From positions 1-64,000 of the forward strand of contig NZ_JADYTU010000008.1 of assembly GCF_021531375.1 (NCBI RefSeq): a stretch of 64,000 nucleotides of DNA, in the 5' to 3' direction. Origin of the DNA: Pseudoflavonifractor phocaeensis (GTDB taxonomy: Bacteria; Bacillota; Clostridia; Oscillospirales; Oscillospiraceae). The position numbers were made by a program, and so were the translations under genes. Below, in pieces: positions 8,797 to 19,000 of this stretch (the first letter of the stretch is position 1; each line of letters starts with the position of its first letter). The notes under the pieces are model-generated. The model searched no databases. It was not told the origin of the DNA and worked only from the letters and a program-made list of their open reading frames with translations.

Positions 8797-10425
8797 TCAC
8801 CAAGCCGCCACAGTGCCGTCGCACCGGGGCTCGGTCCCCCCTGCCAGCAGGCCGTTGTCCGTCCGCCAGATGATCTGGCCCCGGCCCATGGAGATGTTGG
8901 TATTCAAAACCTCCACCTCATGGCCCATCTCCGCCAGCTTTTTCCCCACATGGGCGGGGACCTCCCGTTCCAGCTGGATGTGCTTTCCGCCCACCCACTG
9001 CATCCGGGGGGCGTCCAGGCACTCCTGGGGGTTCATGTGGTAGTCGATGGTGTTCACCGCCACCAGCACATGGCCCTGGGGCTGCATGAAGGCCCCCATG
9101 ACCCCAAAGGGGCCCACTGCCTCCCCGTCCTTCAGCATGAAGCCGGGGATGATGGTGTGGTAGGACCGCTTGCCCCCCGCCAGACAGTTGTCGCTGTCTG
9201 GGTCCAGGGAGAAGTTGGCGCCCCGGTTCTGGAGGGAGATGCCGGTGCCGGGGACGGCCACGCCGGCGCCGAAGGTGGTGTAGTTGCTCTGGATGAAGGA
9301 CACCATGTTGCCCTGAGGGTCGGCGGTGCACAGGTAGATGGTGCCGCCGCAGGAGGGGTCCCCTGCCTCGGGCGTCAGGGCCTCGCCGGTAATGAGGGCC
9401 CGGCGGCGGGCGGCGTATTCCTCAGACAGCATGTCCTCCACGGAGGTCTTCATGTAACGGGGGTCCGCCACATAGGTCTTGGTGTCGGCAAAGGCCAACT
9501 TGATGGCCTCCAGGATCTTGTGGTAGGTGTCGGCGCAGTCCTTCTCAGCGGGCAGTTCCAGCCCCTTCAGGATGTTCAGGGCCATAAGGACGGTGATGCC
9601 GTGGCCGTTGGGCGGGAGCTCGCAGACGGTATAGCCCTTGTAGTCAGCGGTGATGGGTTCCACCCACTCCGGACGGTAGTTCCGGAAGTCGTCCTCGGAG
9701 AAATAGCCCCCGGTCTCCCGGCTGAATGCGACGATCTTCTCCATCAGCGTCCCGCGGTAATAGCTCTCGCAGCCGGTGGCCGCCAGTTCCTCCAGGGTGT
9801 CGGCGTACTCCTCCCAGCGGAACAGGTCCCCCGCCCGGTAGGGGGAGCCGTCCTCTTTCATAAAGGACTTCCACCAGCAGGCGTGGGGGGCCGGGTCCCG
9901 CTCCATGGCGGCGGCGATGCGCTTGGCGTCCTCCACCCACTGGGGCTCCACGTTCACGGGGACGGGGCAGCCCTCCCGGGCGTAGGAGGCGGCGGGAGCG
10001 AAGAGCTCCGTCAAGGGCTTCGTGCCGAACCTGCGGTTCAGCTCCGCCCAGCCGGCGGGTGCTCCGGGGACCATGGCGGGCAGCCAGCCCTCCTCAGGCA
10101 TCCGCGTATATCCCAGACTCCGCACCTTTTCGGCGCTGAGGGCCATGGGGGCCACGCCGCTGGCGTTGAGTCCGTACAGCTTTTTCTCCTTCTCCACCCA
10201 GACCAGGGCGAAACAGTCGGAGCCCAGGCCGTTGCCCGTGGGCTCCAACAGGGGCATGGCGGCGGCCATGGCCACGGCGGCGTCCACGGCGTTGCCGCCG
10301 GCCTTCATCACATCCAGTCCGATCTGGGCCCCCAGAGGCACCGAGGTACAGGCCATGGCCCGGCGGGCATAGATCACGTTCCGGCGGGAGGGGTAGGCAT
10401 ATTTCTGCGGGTCGAACTGCGGCAT
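8797..10425 (-). CDS. ggt: Gamma-glutamyltransferase family protein
   Basis: An Ntn-hydrolase of 542 residues related to gamma-glutamyltranspeptidase. The large subunit begins MACTSVPLGAQIGLDVMKAGGNAVDAAVAM. The self-cleavage site and Thr nucleophile fit Thr362 in GGTIYLCTADPQGN, followed by SFIQSNYTTFGAGV and GGKRSYHTIIPGF of the small subunit. No signal peptide is visible, so it looks cytoplasmic, unlike classic secreted GGT. It resembles the YwrD-like branch, so the glutathione substrate is uncertain. It heads a four-gene operon ending at the terminator near 6490. Confidence 0.9.
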   Translation of the reverse strand: MPQFDPQKYAYPSRRNVIYARRAMACTSVPLGAQIGLDVMKAGGNAVDAAVAMAAAMPLLEPTGNGLGSDCFALVWVEKEKKLYGLNASGVAPMALSAEKVRSLGYTRMPEEGWLPAMVPGAPAGWAELNRRFGTKPLTELFAPAASYAREGCPVPVNVEPQWVEDAKRIAAAMERDPAPHACWWKSFMKEDGSPYRAGDLFRWEEYADTLEELAATGCESYYRGTLMEKIVAFSRETGGYFSEDDFRNYRPEWVEPITADYKGYTVCELPPNGHGITVLMALNILKGLELPAEKDCADTYHKILEAIKLAFADTKTYVADPRYMKTSVEDMLSEEYAARRRALITGEALTPEAGDPSCGGTIYLCTADPQGNMVSFIQSNYTTFGAGVAVPGTGISLQNRGANFSLDPDSDNCLAGGKRSYHTIIPGFMLKDGEAVGPFGVMGAFMQPQGHVLVAVNTIDYHMNPQECLDAPRMQWVGGKHIQLEREVPAHVGKKLAEMGHEVEVLNTNISMGRGQIIWRTDNGLLAGGTEPRCDGTVAAW

Positions 10426-10522
10426 GGGCGCACGCTCCTTTTTCCTGTTTGTTCTTATGGTCCGGCTGTCTTTCTAAACGCGTACCGCGTCAAAGGACGG
10501 CGCGGTATGTCCAGCAGACAAT

Positions 10523-10528
10523 ATTATA
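10523..10528 (-). promoter_or_regulatory. Probable -10 box upstream of ggt
   Basis: TATAAT on the minus strand about 100 bases before the ggt start. No good -35 box is seen at 16-18 bases, so this is a weak call. Confidence 0.35.
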
Positions 10529-10594
10529 CTAAAATTCATCCTCTTTGAACAGCGGGAGAGAAAATTATTTTCCCGGCACACGCCAAGGCAAGGA

Positions 10595-10625
10595 AAGACC
10601 ACCGGACAAAGGACCCGGTGGTCTT
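10595..10625 (-). terminator. Terminator after folD
   Basis: AAGACCACCGG pairs with CCGGTGGTCTT around an 8-base loop, about 50 bases downstream of the folD stop on the minus strand. The T-tract is modest (TCTTTCCTT). Confidence 0.7.
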
Positions 10626-10675
10626 GTCAGTCATATTTACGCAGGCTTAAAGAACGGGCGCGGCACTCCGCCGGG

Positions 10676-11518
10676 TTACTTCCCGTGGCGCCGGGCGGCC
10701 CGGAAGGTGTTCTCCATGAGCATGGCGCGGGTCACCGGGCCCACGCCGCCGGGCACCGGAGTGATGTACGATACCTTTTCCAGTGCCTCCTCAAAGGCCA
10801 CGTCGCCGCAGAGCTTTCCCTCCTTGTTCCGGTTCACGGCCACGTCCACCACCACGGCCCCCGGCTTGATCATATCGCCGGTGATGAGGCCCGTGTGGCC
10901 GGCGGCGGAGACCAGAATATCCGCCTGACGGCACTCCGCCGCCAGATCGGGCGTCTTGGTGTGGCAGACGGTGACGGTAGCGTCTCCCCACAGCATGAGC
11001 ATGGCCTGGGGCTTGCCCACGATGTTGGACCGGCCCACCACCACGCAGCGCTTGCCTGTGGGGTCGATCCCGTATTCGGCCAGCAGGCGCATGACCCCCG
11101 CGGGGGTGCAGGGCCAAAGGGTCTCCTCCCCCATCACCAGGTAGCCCATATTGGCCGGGTGAACGCAGTCCACGTCCTTGTCCGGCCGGATGGCCAGCTC
11201 CACCGCCTTGCCGTCCAGATGCTCCGGCAGGGGGAACTGGACCAGCAGGCCGTCGATATCCTCCCGCTGGTTCAGCATCTCAATCAGGCCCAGCAGCTCC
11301 TCCTGGGTGGTCTCCACAGGTAGAACATACTCCTCGCTGTAAATGCCGCACTGGCTGCAGTCCTTCTTCTTTCCGTTCACATAGACCTTTGAGGCGGGAT
11401 TCTCCCCCACCAGGACCACCGCCAATCCAGGTTTCCGCTCCATTCCTTCCACCTGTTCCCGCACATGGTCCTTGATTTTGGCCGCCAGGGCCTTTCCATC
11501 CATGATCACAGCGGCCAT
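10676..11518 (-). CDS. folD: Bifunctional methylenetetrahydrofolate dehydrogenase / methenyltetrahydrofolate cyclohydrolase
   Basis: FolD interconverts 5,10-methylene-, methenyl- and 10-formyl-tetrahydrofolate. The 280-residue protein has the substrate motif PASKVYVNGKKKDCSQCGI, the VQFPLPEHLDGKAV loop, DVDCVHPANMGYL, and the Rossmann motif VVVGRSNIVGKPQAMLML. ATG 11518 is chosen over ATG 11524 because GGAGG sits 7 bases before the former and only 1 base before the latter. It is the last gene of the yfmF-yfmH-lgt-folD operon. Confidence 0.96.
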   Translation of the reverse strand: MAAVIMDGKALAAKIKDHVREQVEGMERKPGLAVVLVGENPASKVYVNGKKKDCSQCGIYSEEYVLPVETTQEELLGLIEMLNQREDIDGLLVQFPLPEHLDGKAVELAIRPDKDVDCVHPANMGYLVMGEETLWPCTPAGVMRLLAEYGIDPTGKRCVVVGRSNIVGKPQAMLMLWGDATVTVCHTKTPDLAAECRQADILVSAAGHTGLITGDMIKPGAVVVDVAVNRNKEGKLCGDVAFEEALEKVSYITPVPGGVGPVTRAMLMENTFRAARRHGK

Positions 11519-11520
11519 GG

Positions 11521-12546
11521 TCATTCCTCCTTTTTATCATCCTCAGGCGGCCGGTGTTCCTCGTCCGACGGATGTTCGCTTTGTATCTCGTTCTCCCCCT
11601 CCGGGGCATCCCCGGCCCCCTCCGCCTGCCGAGCGGCCAGCCGGTACACATACAGCTCCTTTGGATGCCGCAGGCTCCGCCGCCACATCCAGACCAACAC
11701 GATCCCCGCGGCCAAAGCGGAGACAACGGCCAGCATCTGCGAGGTGCGGATGGGCGTTCCGAAGAGCTCCAGTCCAAAGAAGTACAGGCTGTCGGTCCTC
11801 AGCCCCTCGATCCAGGCCCGGCCCAGGCCGTACCAGAAAAAGTAGAACAGGAAGCACTGGCCGTCGAATTTCCGCTTCTTTCCCAGGAAATAGACCATGA
11901 CCAGGCCGGCCAGGTTCCACAGGGACTCGTACAAAAAGGTGGGATGTACGCCCAGATTGCCGGACAGGATGGCCTGAGCGCCCGCCTCGTCCACATATCC
12001 GTGCTCCAGCATGTACTGGGCGATGGAGGGCCCGCACATCCGCCAGGGCAGGGTGGTGACGCCGCCGAAGGCCTCTACGTTCATAAAGTTGCCCCAGCGG
12101 CCGATGAGCTGGCCGATGAACAGGCCGTGGACCCCCAGGTCGGCAAAGGCCAGGAAGCTGACCTTCCGCACATGACAGAAGATCAGCAGCACGATGACCG
12201 AGGAGAGGATGGCCCCGTAGATGGCCAGGCCGCCGTCACTGTACCGGAAGATAGCCCCCCAGTCCAGGGAGCCGTCCATCCTCCGGTACAGGTCCAGATT
12301 GAATACCACATAGTAGGCCCGGATAGCCACCAGGGCGGCGGGGACGGCGAAGAGCATCATGTCGATGATCTGGTCCTCGTTGATGCCGAAGCGGGGCCCC
12401 CACTTGATACACAGGAACACCGCCAGCAGCAGGCCGGAGGTGATGATGATGCCGTACCAGTAGATGGGGCGGCCCAAAACGGTGAAGGCCACCCGGTTCA
12501 GGGCAAATTCCAGTCCTAAGCCGGGAAAGGAGACCACATTCGTCAT
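11521..12546 (-). CDS. lgt: Prolipoprotein diacylglyceryl transferase
   Basis: Lgt moves diacylglyceryl from phosphatidylglycerol to the lipobox Cys of prelipoproteins at the membrane. The 341-residue polytopic protein contains YWYGIIITSGLLLAV, SDGGLAIYGAILS and the signature FIGQLIGRWGNFMNVEAFG, followed by HPTFLYESLWNL. It has a long hydrophilic acidic C-terminal tail (about 60 residues rich in Glu/Pro) beyond the usual family length. Its start overlaps the yfmH stop by four bases. Confidence 0.95.
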   Translation of the reverse strand: MTNVVSFPGLGLEFALNRVAFTVLGRPIYWYGIIITSGLLLAVFLCIKWGPRFGINEDQIIDMMLFAVPAALVAIRAYYVVFNLDLYRRMDGSLDWGAIFRYSDGGLAIYGAILSSVIVLLIFCHVRKVSFLAFADLGVHGLFIGQLIGRWGNFMNVEAFGGVTTLPWRMCGPSIAQYMLEHGYVDEAGAQAILSGNLGVHPTFLYESLWNLAGLVMVYFLGKKRKFDGQCFLFYFFWYGLGRAWIEGLRTDSLYFFGLELFGTPIRTSQMLAVVSALAAGIVLVWMWRRSLRHPKELYVYRLAARQAEGAGDAPEGENEIQSEHPSDEEHRPPEDDKKEE

Positions 12547-13826
12547 GCTTCCTTCCCCCTCTTGGGCGTCACCAGAGACAGGGCGGTCCGCTCCCCGGTG
12601 ACCCAGTTTTCAATGAGCTTCTCCCCGTCCTCCTTGGTGACGGAGGCGAACAGGTCGGCAAAGCGCAGAAAGTCAAAGCCGGCAAAGAAGGCCTGGGCCT
12701 GACCCACGCAGAGGTTTTCAAAGGAGTTGAGGGAACGGACCTTGGCGCCGTAGACGCCCTTCTTCAGCCGCTCCCACAGCTGGGCGTCGATGCCCTCCCG
12801 GCCGATGCGGGCGGCCTCGTCGGCCACCGCCTGGCGGACGGCGTAGGGGTCCCGGGACTCGCCCCCGGCGTACAGGAAGGAGCAGCCGGGATAGCTCTCA
12901 TAGCCGTAGGAGAAGTTCTGGTTGATGAGCCCCTCCCGGTACAGCTTGGCGTACAGGGGGCTGGAGTTGCCCACCAGGGCCTCCATGGCCAACTCGCCCA
13001 CCAGCTGCTGCTTCAGGCCTCCCTCCCCCTTCTCTGGGACGTCGCCCTTGTAGCCCAGCTGGAAGATGGGGGTAGACACCTCCATGGCGGTCTCGACCAC
13101 GCTCTGCGCCGCCCGGTCAGGCTCCTTCTCTCCGTAGTCCTTCACGGCGATGGGTCCGGCCTCCTTGGGCAGGATCTCCCGGGCCACGTCGCAGATGTGC
13201 TCCGGGTCCACATTGCCTGCCACGCACAGCACCATGTTGGCCGGGTCATAGAAAGCTTTGTGGCAGGCGTACAGGGTATCGGCGGTGATGCGGGAGATGG
13301 ACTCCACGCTGCCCGCCACGCTGACCCGGATGGGGTGGCTCTTGTACAGGGCGGCCATCAGGTTCATAAAGACCTTCCAGTCGGGGTTGTCCTCGATCAT
13401 GCCGATCTCCTGGCCAATGATGCCCTGCTCCTTGTCCACGCTCTCCTGGGTGAACCAGGGGATGGAGACGAAGGACAGCAGGATACGGAGGTTCTCCTCA
13501 AACTTCTCGGTGGACTCGAAGTAGTAGCCGGTGATGGCGGAGCTGGTAAAGGCGTTGGGGCTGGCCCCGTTGGCCGCCAGTTCCTGGAGGGCATTGCCCT
13601 GCTTGGTGTCGAACATCTTATGCTCCAGGTAGTGGGCCACACCGGCCGGGGTCTGGCGCCACTCCCCGTCCAGACAGAAGCGCATGTCCATGCCGCCGTA
13701 GTTGGTGGCGAAAAAGGCGTAGCCCTTCCGGAACTCGGGCTTGGGGAACACAAAGACGTTCAGGCCGTTTTCCAGCACCCGGTGGTACATCCGCTCCCCC
13801 ACCCGGGAAAAATTCACCTGTTCCAT
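12543..13826 (-). CDS. yfmH: M16-family peptidase, YfmH type
   Basis: A 427-residue insulinase-like metallopeptidase with the inverted zinc motif HYLEH at 65-69 and the distal glutamate region ESVDKEQGIIGQEIGM. It pairs with YfmF encoded three bases upstream, and in Bacillus the YfmF/YfmH pair is associated with the 5-aminopentanol modification pathway of elongation factor P. YfmH keeps the zinc site, so it is the active half of the dimer. Neighbours lgt and folD share the operon. Confidence 0.92.
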   Translation of the reverse strand: MEQVNFSRVGERMYHRVLENGLNVFVFPKPEFRKGYAFFATNYGGMDMRFCLDGEWRQTPAGVAHYLEHKMFDTKQGNALQELAANGASPNAFTSSAITGYYFESTEKFEENLRILLSFVSIPWFTQESVDKEQGIIGQEIGMIEDNPDWKVFMNLMAALYKSHPIRVSVAGSVESISRITADTLYACHKAFYDPANMVLCVAGNVDPEHICDVAREILPKEAGPIAVKDYGEKEPDRAAQSVVETAMEVSTPIFQLGYKGDVPEKGEGGLKQQLVGELAMEALVGNSSPLYAKLYREGLINQNFSYGYESYPGCSFLYAGGESRDPYAVRQAVADEAARIGREGIDAQLWERLKKGVYGAKVRSLNSFENLCVGQAQAFFAGFDFLRFADLFASVTKEDGEKLIENWVTGERTALSLVTPKRGKEA

Positions 13827-13829
13827 GGG

Positions 13830-15113
13830 TCAGTCCTCCTTTCCCTTCAGGAAGTAGATGGTGTCCAGTTCCAGCTTCCGGGCGGCCTCCATGACCTGCT
13901 CCCGGGTCACCGCCTCAAACCGGGCGGCCAGCTCCTCGGCGGTCTCGTCCAGCCCGGCCGCCGCCTGTCCCAGCCAGAATTCCTCCTGGCGGGCCTGGTC
14001 GTCCAGCGTGGCCAGATTGCCGCTGATGACGGTACGGCGGGCCCCCTCCAGCTCCCAGTCCTCGATCTTGCCCGACCGGATGTTGTCCAGCTGGGCCAGG
14101 ATCTCGTCCCGGGCCTGCTGGTACTTGTCAAACTCGATGCCCGAGGACACCAGCACCAGGCCCTTCATCTTCTCCAGCACGGAGCTGGCGTAATAGCACA
14201 AAGACAGCTTCTCCCGGACGTTCAGGAACAGCTTGGACAGGGTGGTGCCCCCAAAAATGGCGTTGCACAGCACCAGAGCAGGGTAGTCCTCCTCCCAGCA
14301 GGTCAGACCGCCGGTGCGGAAGCCCATGGCCAGCTTGCCCTGGGTCACGTCCATGGCCTCCTCCACCACCCGGGGCTCCGGGCCGGCGGAGATGCGGACC
14401 TCGCAGTCCGGGTCCAGCCGGTCCCCGTTCACGGGCAGGCCGGCCAGGGCGGAACGCATGGCCGCCTCCACCCGGTCGGGCTGGGCAGAGCCGCAGTAGT
14501 AGACCTCCACGGCGGCCTCCCGCAGCAGCTGCTGATACCGCTGCCACAGGGAAGCGGGGGTAATGGCCTCCACATGGGCCTCGTCCCCCAGCTTGTCCAC
14601 CCCGAAGGCCTCCTCCCCGCACATGAGCTGGGTCAGCCGGTGGGTGGCGTAGGTCCGCTTGTCGTTGATCTGGCCCCGGATGCGGTCCAGGAGGTTGGCC
14701 TTCTCGCCGGCGGTGTAGTCGGGGCTGAACACCCCGTCCTGGGTATAGGGCTTCAGCAGCACCTCGCCCAGCAGGGCGGCGGCGGGTTCCAGGATCTGCT
14801 CCCCCTCCAGGGCATAGGCGTCGTCCAGGAAGCTGGCCGCAAAGCCCACGCACTGGGTCTCGCCCTTCTTGCGGACCGCCGGCTCAATGGCTCCGCCGTA
14901 CAGTCCGTCCAGCGCGGCGGACAGGGACTCCATGTCCGGGTGGACCGCGGTGCCCCGGCGCAAAACCGAGGGGATCAGGGCGTTGGCCCCGGCGGTCTCC
15001 GGGTCCAGAGGGGACATCAGCGTGACGGACAGGTAGGCGCTTTTAAATTTATTGGTGTGGACTGCACGCAGCCACACGCCGGGGAACAGCTCCCGGCGCT
15101 TCACTTGTGACAT
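13830..15113 (-). CDS. yfmF: M16-family protein, YfmF type (zinc motif lost)
   Basis: A 427-residue partner of YfmH. No HxxEH motif is found at the expected place (near SLSAALDGLYGGAIEP), so it is the inactive regulatory half seen in M16B heterodimers. The start is ATG 15113 (MSQVKRRELFPGVWLRAVH), with AAAGGAAC upstream; the frame extension to 15209 passes through the promoter and is rejected. It is the first gene of a four-gene operon. Confidence 0.9.
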   Translation of the reverse strand: MSQVKRRELFPGVWLRAVHTNKFKSAYLSVTLMSPLDPETAGANALIPSVLRRGTAVHPDMESLSAALDGLYGGAIEPAVRKKGETQCVGFAASFLDDAYALEGEQILEPAAALLGEVLLKPYTQDGVFSPDYTAGEKANLLDRIRGQINDKRTYATHRLTQLMCGEEAFGVDKLGDEAHVEAITPASLWQRYQQLLREAAVEVYYCGSAQPDRVEAAMRSALAGLPVNGDRLDPDCEVRISAGPEPRVVEEAMDVTQGKLAMGFRTGGLTCWEEDYPALVLCNAIFGGTTLSKLFLNVREKLSLCYYASSVLEKMKGLVLVSSGIEFDKYQQARDEILAQLDNIRSGKIEDWELEGARRTVISGNLATLDDQARQEEFWLGQAAAGLDETAEELAARFEAVTREQVMEAARKLELDTIYFLKGKED

Positions 15114-15186
15114 AGAATAATGTTCCTTTCTCCGGGGGAATGGCGAGGAAAGTCCTCCCTCGCTGCATACAGAATATGGTTTTGTT

Positions 15187-15216
15187 ATCATACCACGACT
15201 GGCCGCCAAAAGTAAA
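15187..15216 (-). promoter_or_regulatory. Promoter of the yfmF-yfmH-lgt-folD operon
   Basis: On the minus strand TTTACT (15216-15211) and TATGAT (15192-15187) are separated by 18 bases, about 75 bases before the yfmF ATG. Confidence 0.65.
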
Positions 15217-15291
15217 GTGTATTTCCTACGGACCCGCTGGGGAATAACGCCTGATTTTTGTCTGACGCGGGAGAAAATTTTCTCAGAACGG

Positions 15292-15320
15292 TGGTCTTTT
15301 GCCGGAAGATACGATATAAT
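15292..15320 (+). promoter_or_regulatory. Promoter of the methyltransferase gene
   Basis: Perfect -10 TATAAT at 15315-15320, with a poor -35 (TGGTCT) 17 bases upstream. It lies 41 bases before the ATG of the downstream gene. Confidence 0.5.
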
Positions 15321-15360
15321 AGGCTAACAAGCCTATATTTTGGAAAGGACGTGTCCCCCC

Positions 15361-15987
15361 ATGATCAGCTGCAAGGATTTCTGGAATATGCGCTCCCAAA
15401 ACTACGATACCCAGATCGGCCCGTTCTATGAGGAGGCCTATGCCCGGACAGCGGCCAACACCCTGAAGTACCTGAAGCCCCAAGACCGGGTGCTGGATTT
15501 CGCCTGCGGCACCGGGATCGTGACCTTTCAGATGGCCCCCCATGTAGCCCAGATCCGGGCCATCGACATCTCCGACGAGATGGTGCGCCATGCCAAGGAA
15601 AAGGCCGAAGCCTTGAAGGTCCCCAATGTGGAGATCTCCCAGACCGACCTGTTTGACCCCTGTCTAGAGCCCGGCAGCTTTGACGTGGTCACCGCTTTTA
15701 ACGTTTTGTGCTATGTGGACAACCCCCGGGAGGTGCTGGCCCGCATCCGCGAGCTGCTGAAGCCGGGCGGCTTGTTCCTCTCCGCCACTGACTGCCTGGG
15801 CCAGACCGTCACCAAAGTGGGGATCAAAAAGTTCATCAAGAGCCGCACCGGCTCCATGCCCTATGTGGCCTTTTACCGCATGAAGGGCCTGGAGCAGGCC
15901 GTCGCCCAGGCCGGCTTCACCGTGCTGGACCGGGAAAACCTCTTCCCCGCCCCGCCCAACCTGTTTATCGCCGCGAAAAAAGAATAA
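15361..15987 (+). CDS. Class I SAM-dependent methyltransferase (UbiE/methyltransferase-11 type)
   Basis: A 208-residue methyltransferase with motif I VLDFACGTGIVTFQMA, motif II AIDISDEMVRHAKEKAE, FDVVTAFNVLCYVDNPREVL and LLKPGGLFLSATD. The substrate is unknown. ATG 15361 follows GGAAAGGAC by 11 bases; the TTG at 15340 lies before that site. It is monocistronic, with a promoter at about 15300 and a strong terminator right after the stop. Confidence 0.88.
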   Translation: MISCKDFWNMRSQNYDTQIGPFYEEAYARTAANTLKYLKPQDRVLDFACGTGIVTFQMAPHVAQIRAIDISDEMVRHAKEKAEALKVPNVEISQTDLFDPCLEPGSFDVVTAFNVLCYVDNPREVLARIRELLKPGGLFLSATDCLGQTVTKVGIKKFIKSRTGSMPYVAFYRMKGLEQAVAQAGFTVLDRENLFPAPPNLFIAAKKE

Positions 15988-15996
15988 CCGCTCCGC

Positions 15997-16031
15997 CCTC
16001 CCGCCGGCCTCTGGCCGGCGGGAGGTTTTTT
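15997..16031 (+). terminator. Terminator after the methyltransferase gene
   Basis: A 13-bp stem CCTCCCGCCGGCC / GGCCGGCGGGAGG with loop TCT, followed by TTTTTT. The convergent giant gene stops 3 bases beyond it. Confidence 0.92.
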
Positions 16032-16033
16032 CT

Positions 16034-19000
16034 TTAAACCGTGACCTCCAGACGGTGTTCTCCCGTGATCTCCGGCAGCGCCACACCCTGGGGTGTCGGT
16101 ACTCCGTCCAGCAGGACGGAAGGACTGCCCGTCCGCTTCACCTCGATGCGGAGCAGGCCTCCGGGCAGGGTCCAACGGGCGGAATAGCCCGGCCAGTCCG
16201 GGGGCAGGCGGGGCTCCACCCGCAGGACTCCCTCCCGGACCTCCAGACCCAGCAGCTCCCGGACCGCCGCCTGCCAGTACCAACCCGCCGCCCCGGTGTA
16301 CCAGCTCCAGCCCGCCCGGCCCTCCCGGCCGGGGGCGTGGGACACATCGGCGGCAATGACATAGGGCTCCCCCCGGTAGTGCTCCGTCGGGTGGTGCTCG
16401 GGCAGCAGGGCTTTCAGGATCTCCCAGCCGTCCCCGGGCCGGTCCAGCCGAAAGCAGGCCAGCGCCAGCCAGACGGCGGCATGGGTGTACTGCCCCCCGT
16501 TCTCCCGGACGCCGGCGGGGTAGCCCTTGATATATCCCGGGTCCCGGTCCTCTCCGCCGTCAAAAGCCGGGTCGAAGAGCCGCACCACCTGGCGCTCCCG
16601 GTCAAAGAGCCGCTCCAGAGCGGCGGACACCCCCTGGTCGGCCCTGGCCCGGTCCGTCCCCCGGGGCAGGGCGGCAAAGGACTGGGCGATGGAGTCGATC
16701 TGGCACCGTCGGCTCTGGGCAGAGCCCAGAGGGTTCCCATCGTCATAGTAGCCACGGCGGTACCACGCCCCGTCCCAGGAGCGGTGGGCGGCAGACAGAT
16801 ACTCCTCCGCCCGGTCCAGCAGCTCCTCTTCGGTTTTCTCCTCCCCCATACGGCGGCACAGGGGGGCGAAGTCCTGCAGCACCACCACCAGAAACCAGGT
16901 GAGCCACACCGACTCTCCCCGGCCTCCCGCGCCTACCCGGTTCATGCCGTCGTTCCAGTCGCCGCCCCCCATGAGGGTCAGGCCGTGGACCCCCGGCCCC
17001 CGCTCCAACACCCGGCGGATAGCGGCCAGTGCGTGGCGGTACAGGGTGTCTGTTTTTTCGCTGACTTTGGGCACCTCGTACCGCTCCATCTCCTCCGCGG
17101 CCAGAGGCGGGGAGGTCAGATAGGGAACGGGTTCCTCCAACACCCCCCAATCCCCGGTGACGGTACAGTATCGGCACAGCACCCAGGGCAGCCACAGCAG
17201 ATCGTCGCTGATCCGGGTCCGCACCCCGGCCCCCTTGGGCGGGTGCCACCAGTGCTGGACGTCTCCCTCCTCAAACTGGCGGGATGCGGCCAGCAGGAGC
17301 TGCTCCCGGACCCGGTCCGGGCTGGTGTACACCAGGGCGGCCACATCCTGAAGCTGGTCCCGGAAGCCGTAAGCCCCGCCGTTCTGATATTGGGAGGTCC
17401 GGGCCATCAGCCGGCAGGCGATGACCTGGTACAGGCACCAGCCTCCCAGATACCGGTCCAGAGCCGGGTCCGGCGTGGCGACGGTCAGGGCGGACACCCG
17501 GCCCTTCCACCAATCCAGGGTCTCCCGGCAGGTCTGGACATACCGGCGGGCGGAAAACCGGTACTCCGGCCCCCGTTTCCCGGGGGTGGTCACCAGGGTC
17601 ATGGGCAGGTCCCGGGACAGGGGATGGGTCAAAGGCTCCCGACCCGCCGGACAGACCTTCAGCACTCCGGAGGTCCCCGTCAGCTCAAAGGTCAAAATGC
17701 GGCAGTTCTCCGCCGCCGGGACGAAACCCCGGGTGGTCAGGGAGGCCCCCTTCAGTTCCTTTTCCCACCGGGCGAAGCCGGGGCCGTAGGTGACCGTGCA
17801 GGGAAAGCCGTCTCCGTCGGCAAAGACAGAGATCTCCTCTCCTTCCAGCTCCAGGACGATCCGCTCCGGACCGCCCACCGCCAGGGGATCGTTGGGCCAG
17901 GGGGTCAGCCTGCTCTCCCGGGCGTTGCCCCCGGTCCACAAAAAGCCCGCTCCCGTCTCATCGGTAAGCCAGCCAAACTCCGGGTTGCACAAGATCTGGC
18001 TCCAGCCTACTGGGGGCAGCCGGTCTCCGGTCCGGATGGTGAAGGCGCCCTCCGCCGCCGTCCAGGGTGCGGGACCGGAGGACAGCTTCACAGGCGGAGG
18101 GGGAGCTGTCTCTTCTTTCCCCGCGCTCCCCGTCTCCTCCCGGGGCAGGGGCAGCACCGCCTTGGCCCAGGCCAGCACCGCCGGAGTCCCCTCCGAAGCC
18201 ACCAGATGGACGCCGCCTTTAGCTCCCAGGGCGGACTCGGCTCCCAGTTCCTTCAGGCCCTCCAGAATGGCGGTACGCAGGGGACGGCGGTAATCGCCCC
18301 CCTCCTCCACCAGCAAAACCAGGTCAAAGGGATAGCCCGAGCGGGTCAGCATCTGGTGCCACCGGCACCACAGGAGGGCCTGCTCCCCCTCCTCCCGCCC
18401 GGCCACCGCTCCGGCGGCAATGGGCAGGTCACCGGAGATCCCGAAGGGCCAAAGAGCGGACTGGGGCGGTCGCTCCCGCGCCTCCTCCACCGCCGCCAGC
18501 TTGTCCAGCAGCCGAAAGCCCTCCAGGGCCTGGCGCTCCGACAGGGCCAGCCGCCGGACCAGCGGAGCCAGACTGCCCGGCTCTTCCCCCCTGAGGACCC
18601 GGCGGGCTCCCTCCAGAGCCGCGGCGGGGCTGTCCCCCACCGCCAAAGCCATGGCAAAGTCCGCCCGCTCCCCGGGCTGCAAGGCAACGGGGAAGCGGAC
18701 CATGAGGCATGGGTCCGCGCCGATCCCCCGGCCCAGCTCTCCCTGTCTTCGGGAGGGCAGGGCCCGCAGGCCCCCTCGGCCCAGGGCGGCGCTCCGGTCC
18801 AGAGCCAGGCTGGCCTCCTCCCCCTCCCAGGCCAGAGCCAGGACAGGCTCCCGTCCCCCGCTCCGGGACCGGCGATGAAAGACGGCCCCCTCCCCGGTGG
18901 CCTGTCCCTCCAGAAACAGGCGTGAAAAGGCCGGGTGGGCCTCAAAATCCGCCAGCGGGCAGAGGACCGGCTCCAGGTATACCAGCAGCTCTCCCTCCAG

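Noticed and set aside
16055-18925. 956-codon frame and other long frames opposite the glucan synthase gene
   Set aside because: Composition is repetitive (Gly, Pro, Gln, Arg) and there is no family motif; the real gene is on the minus strand.
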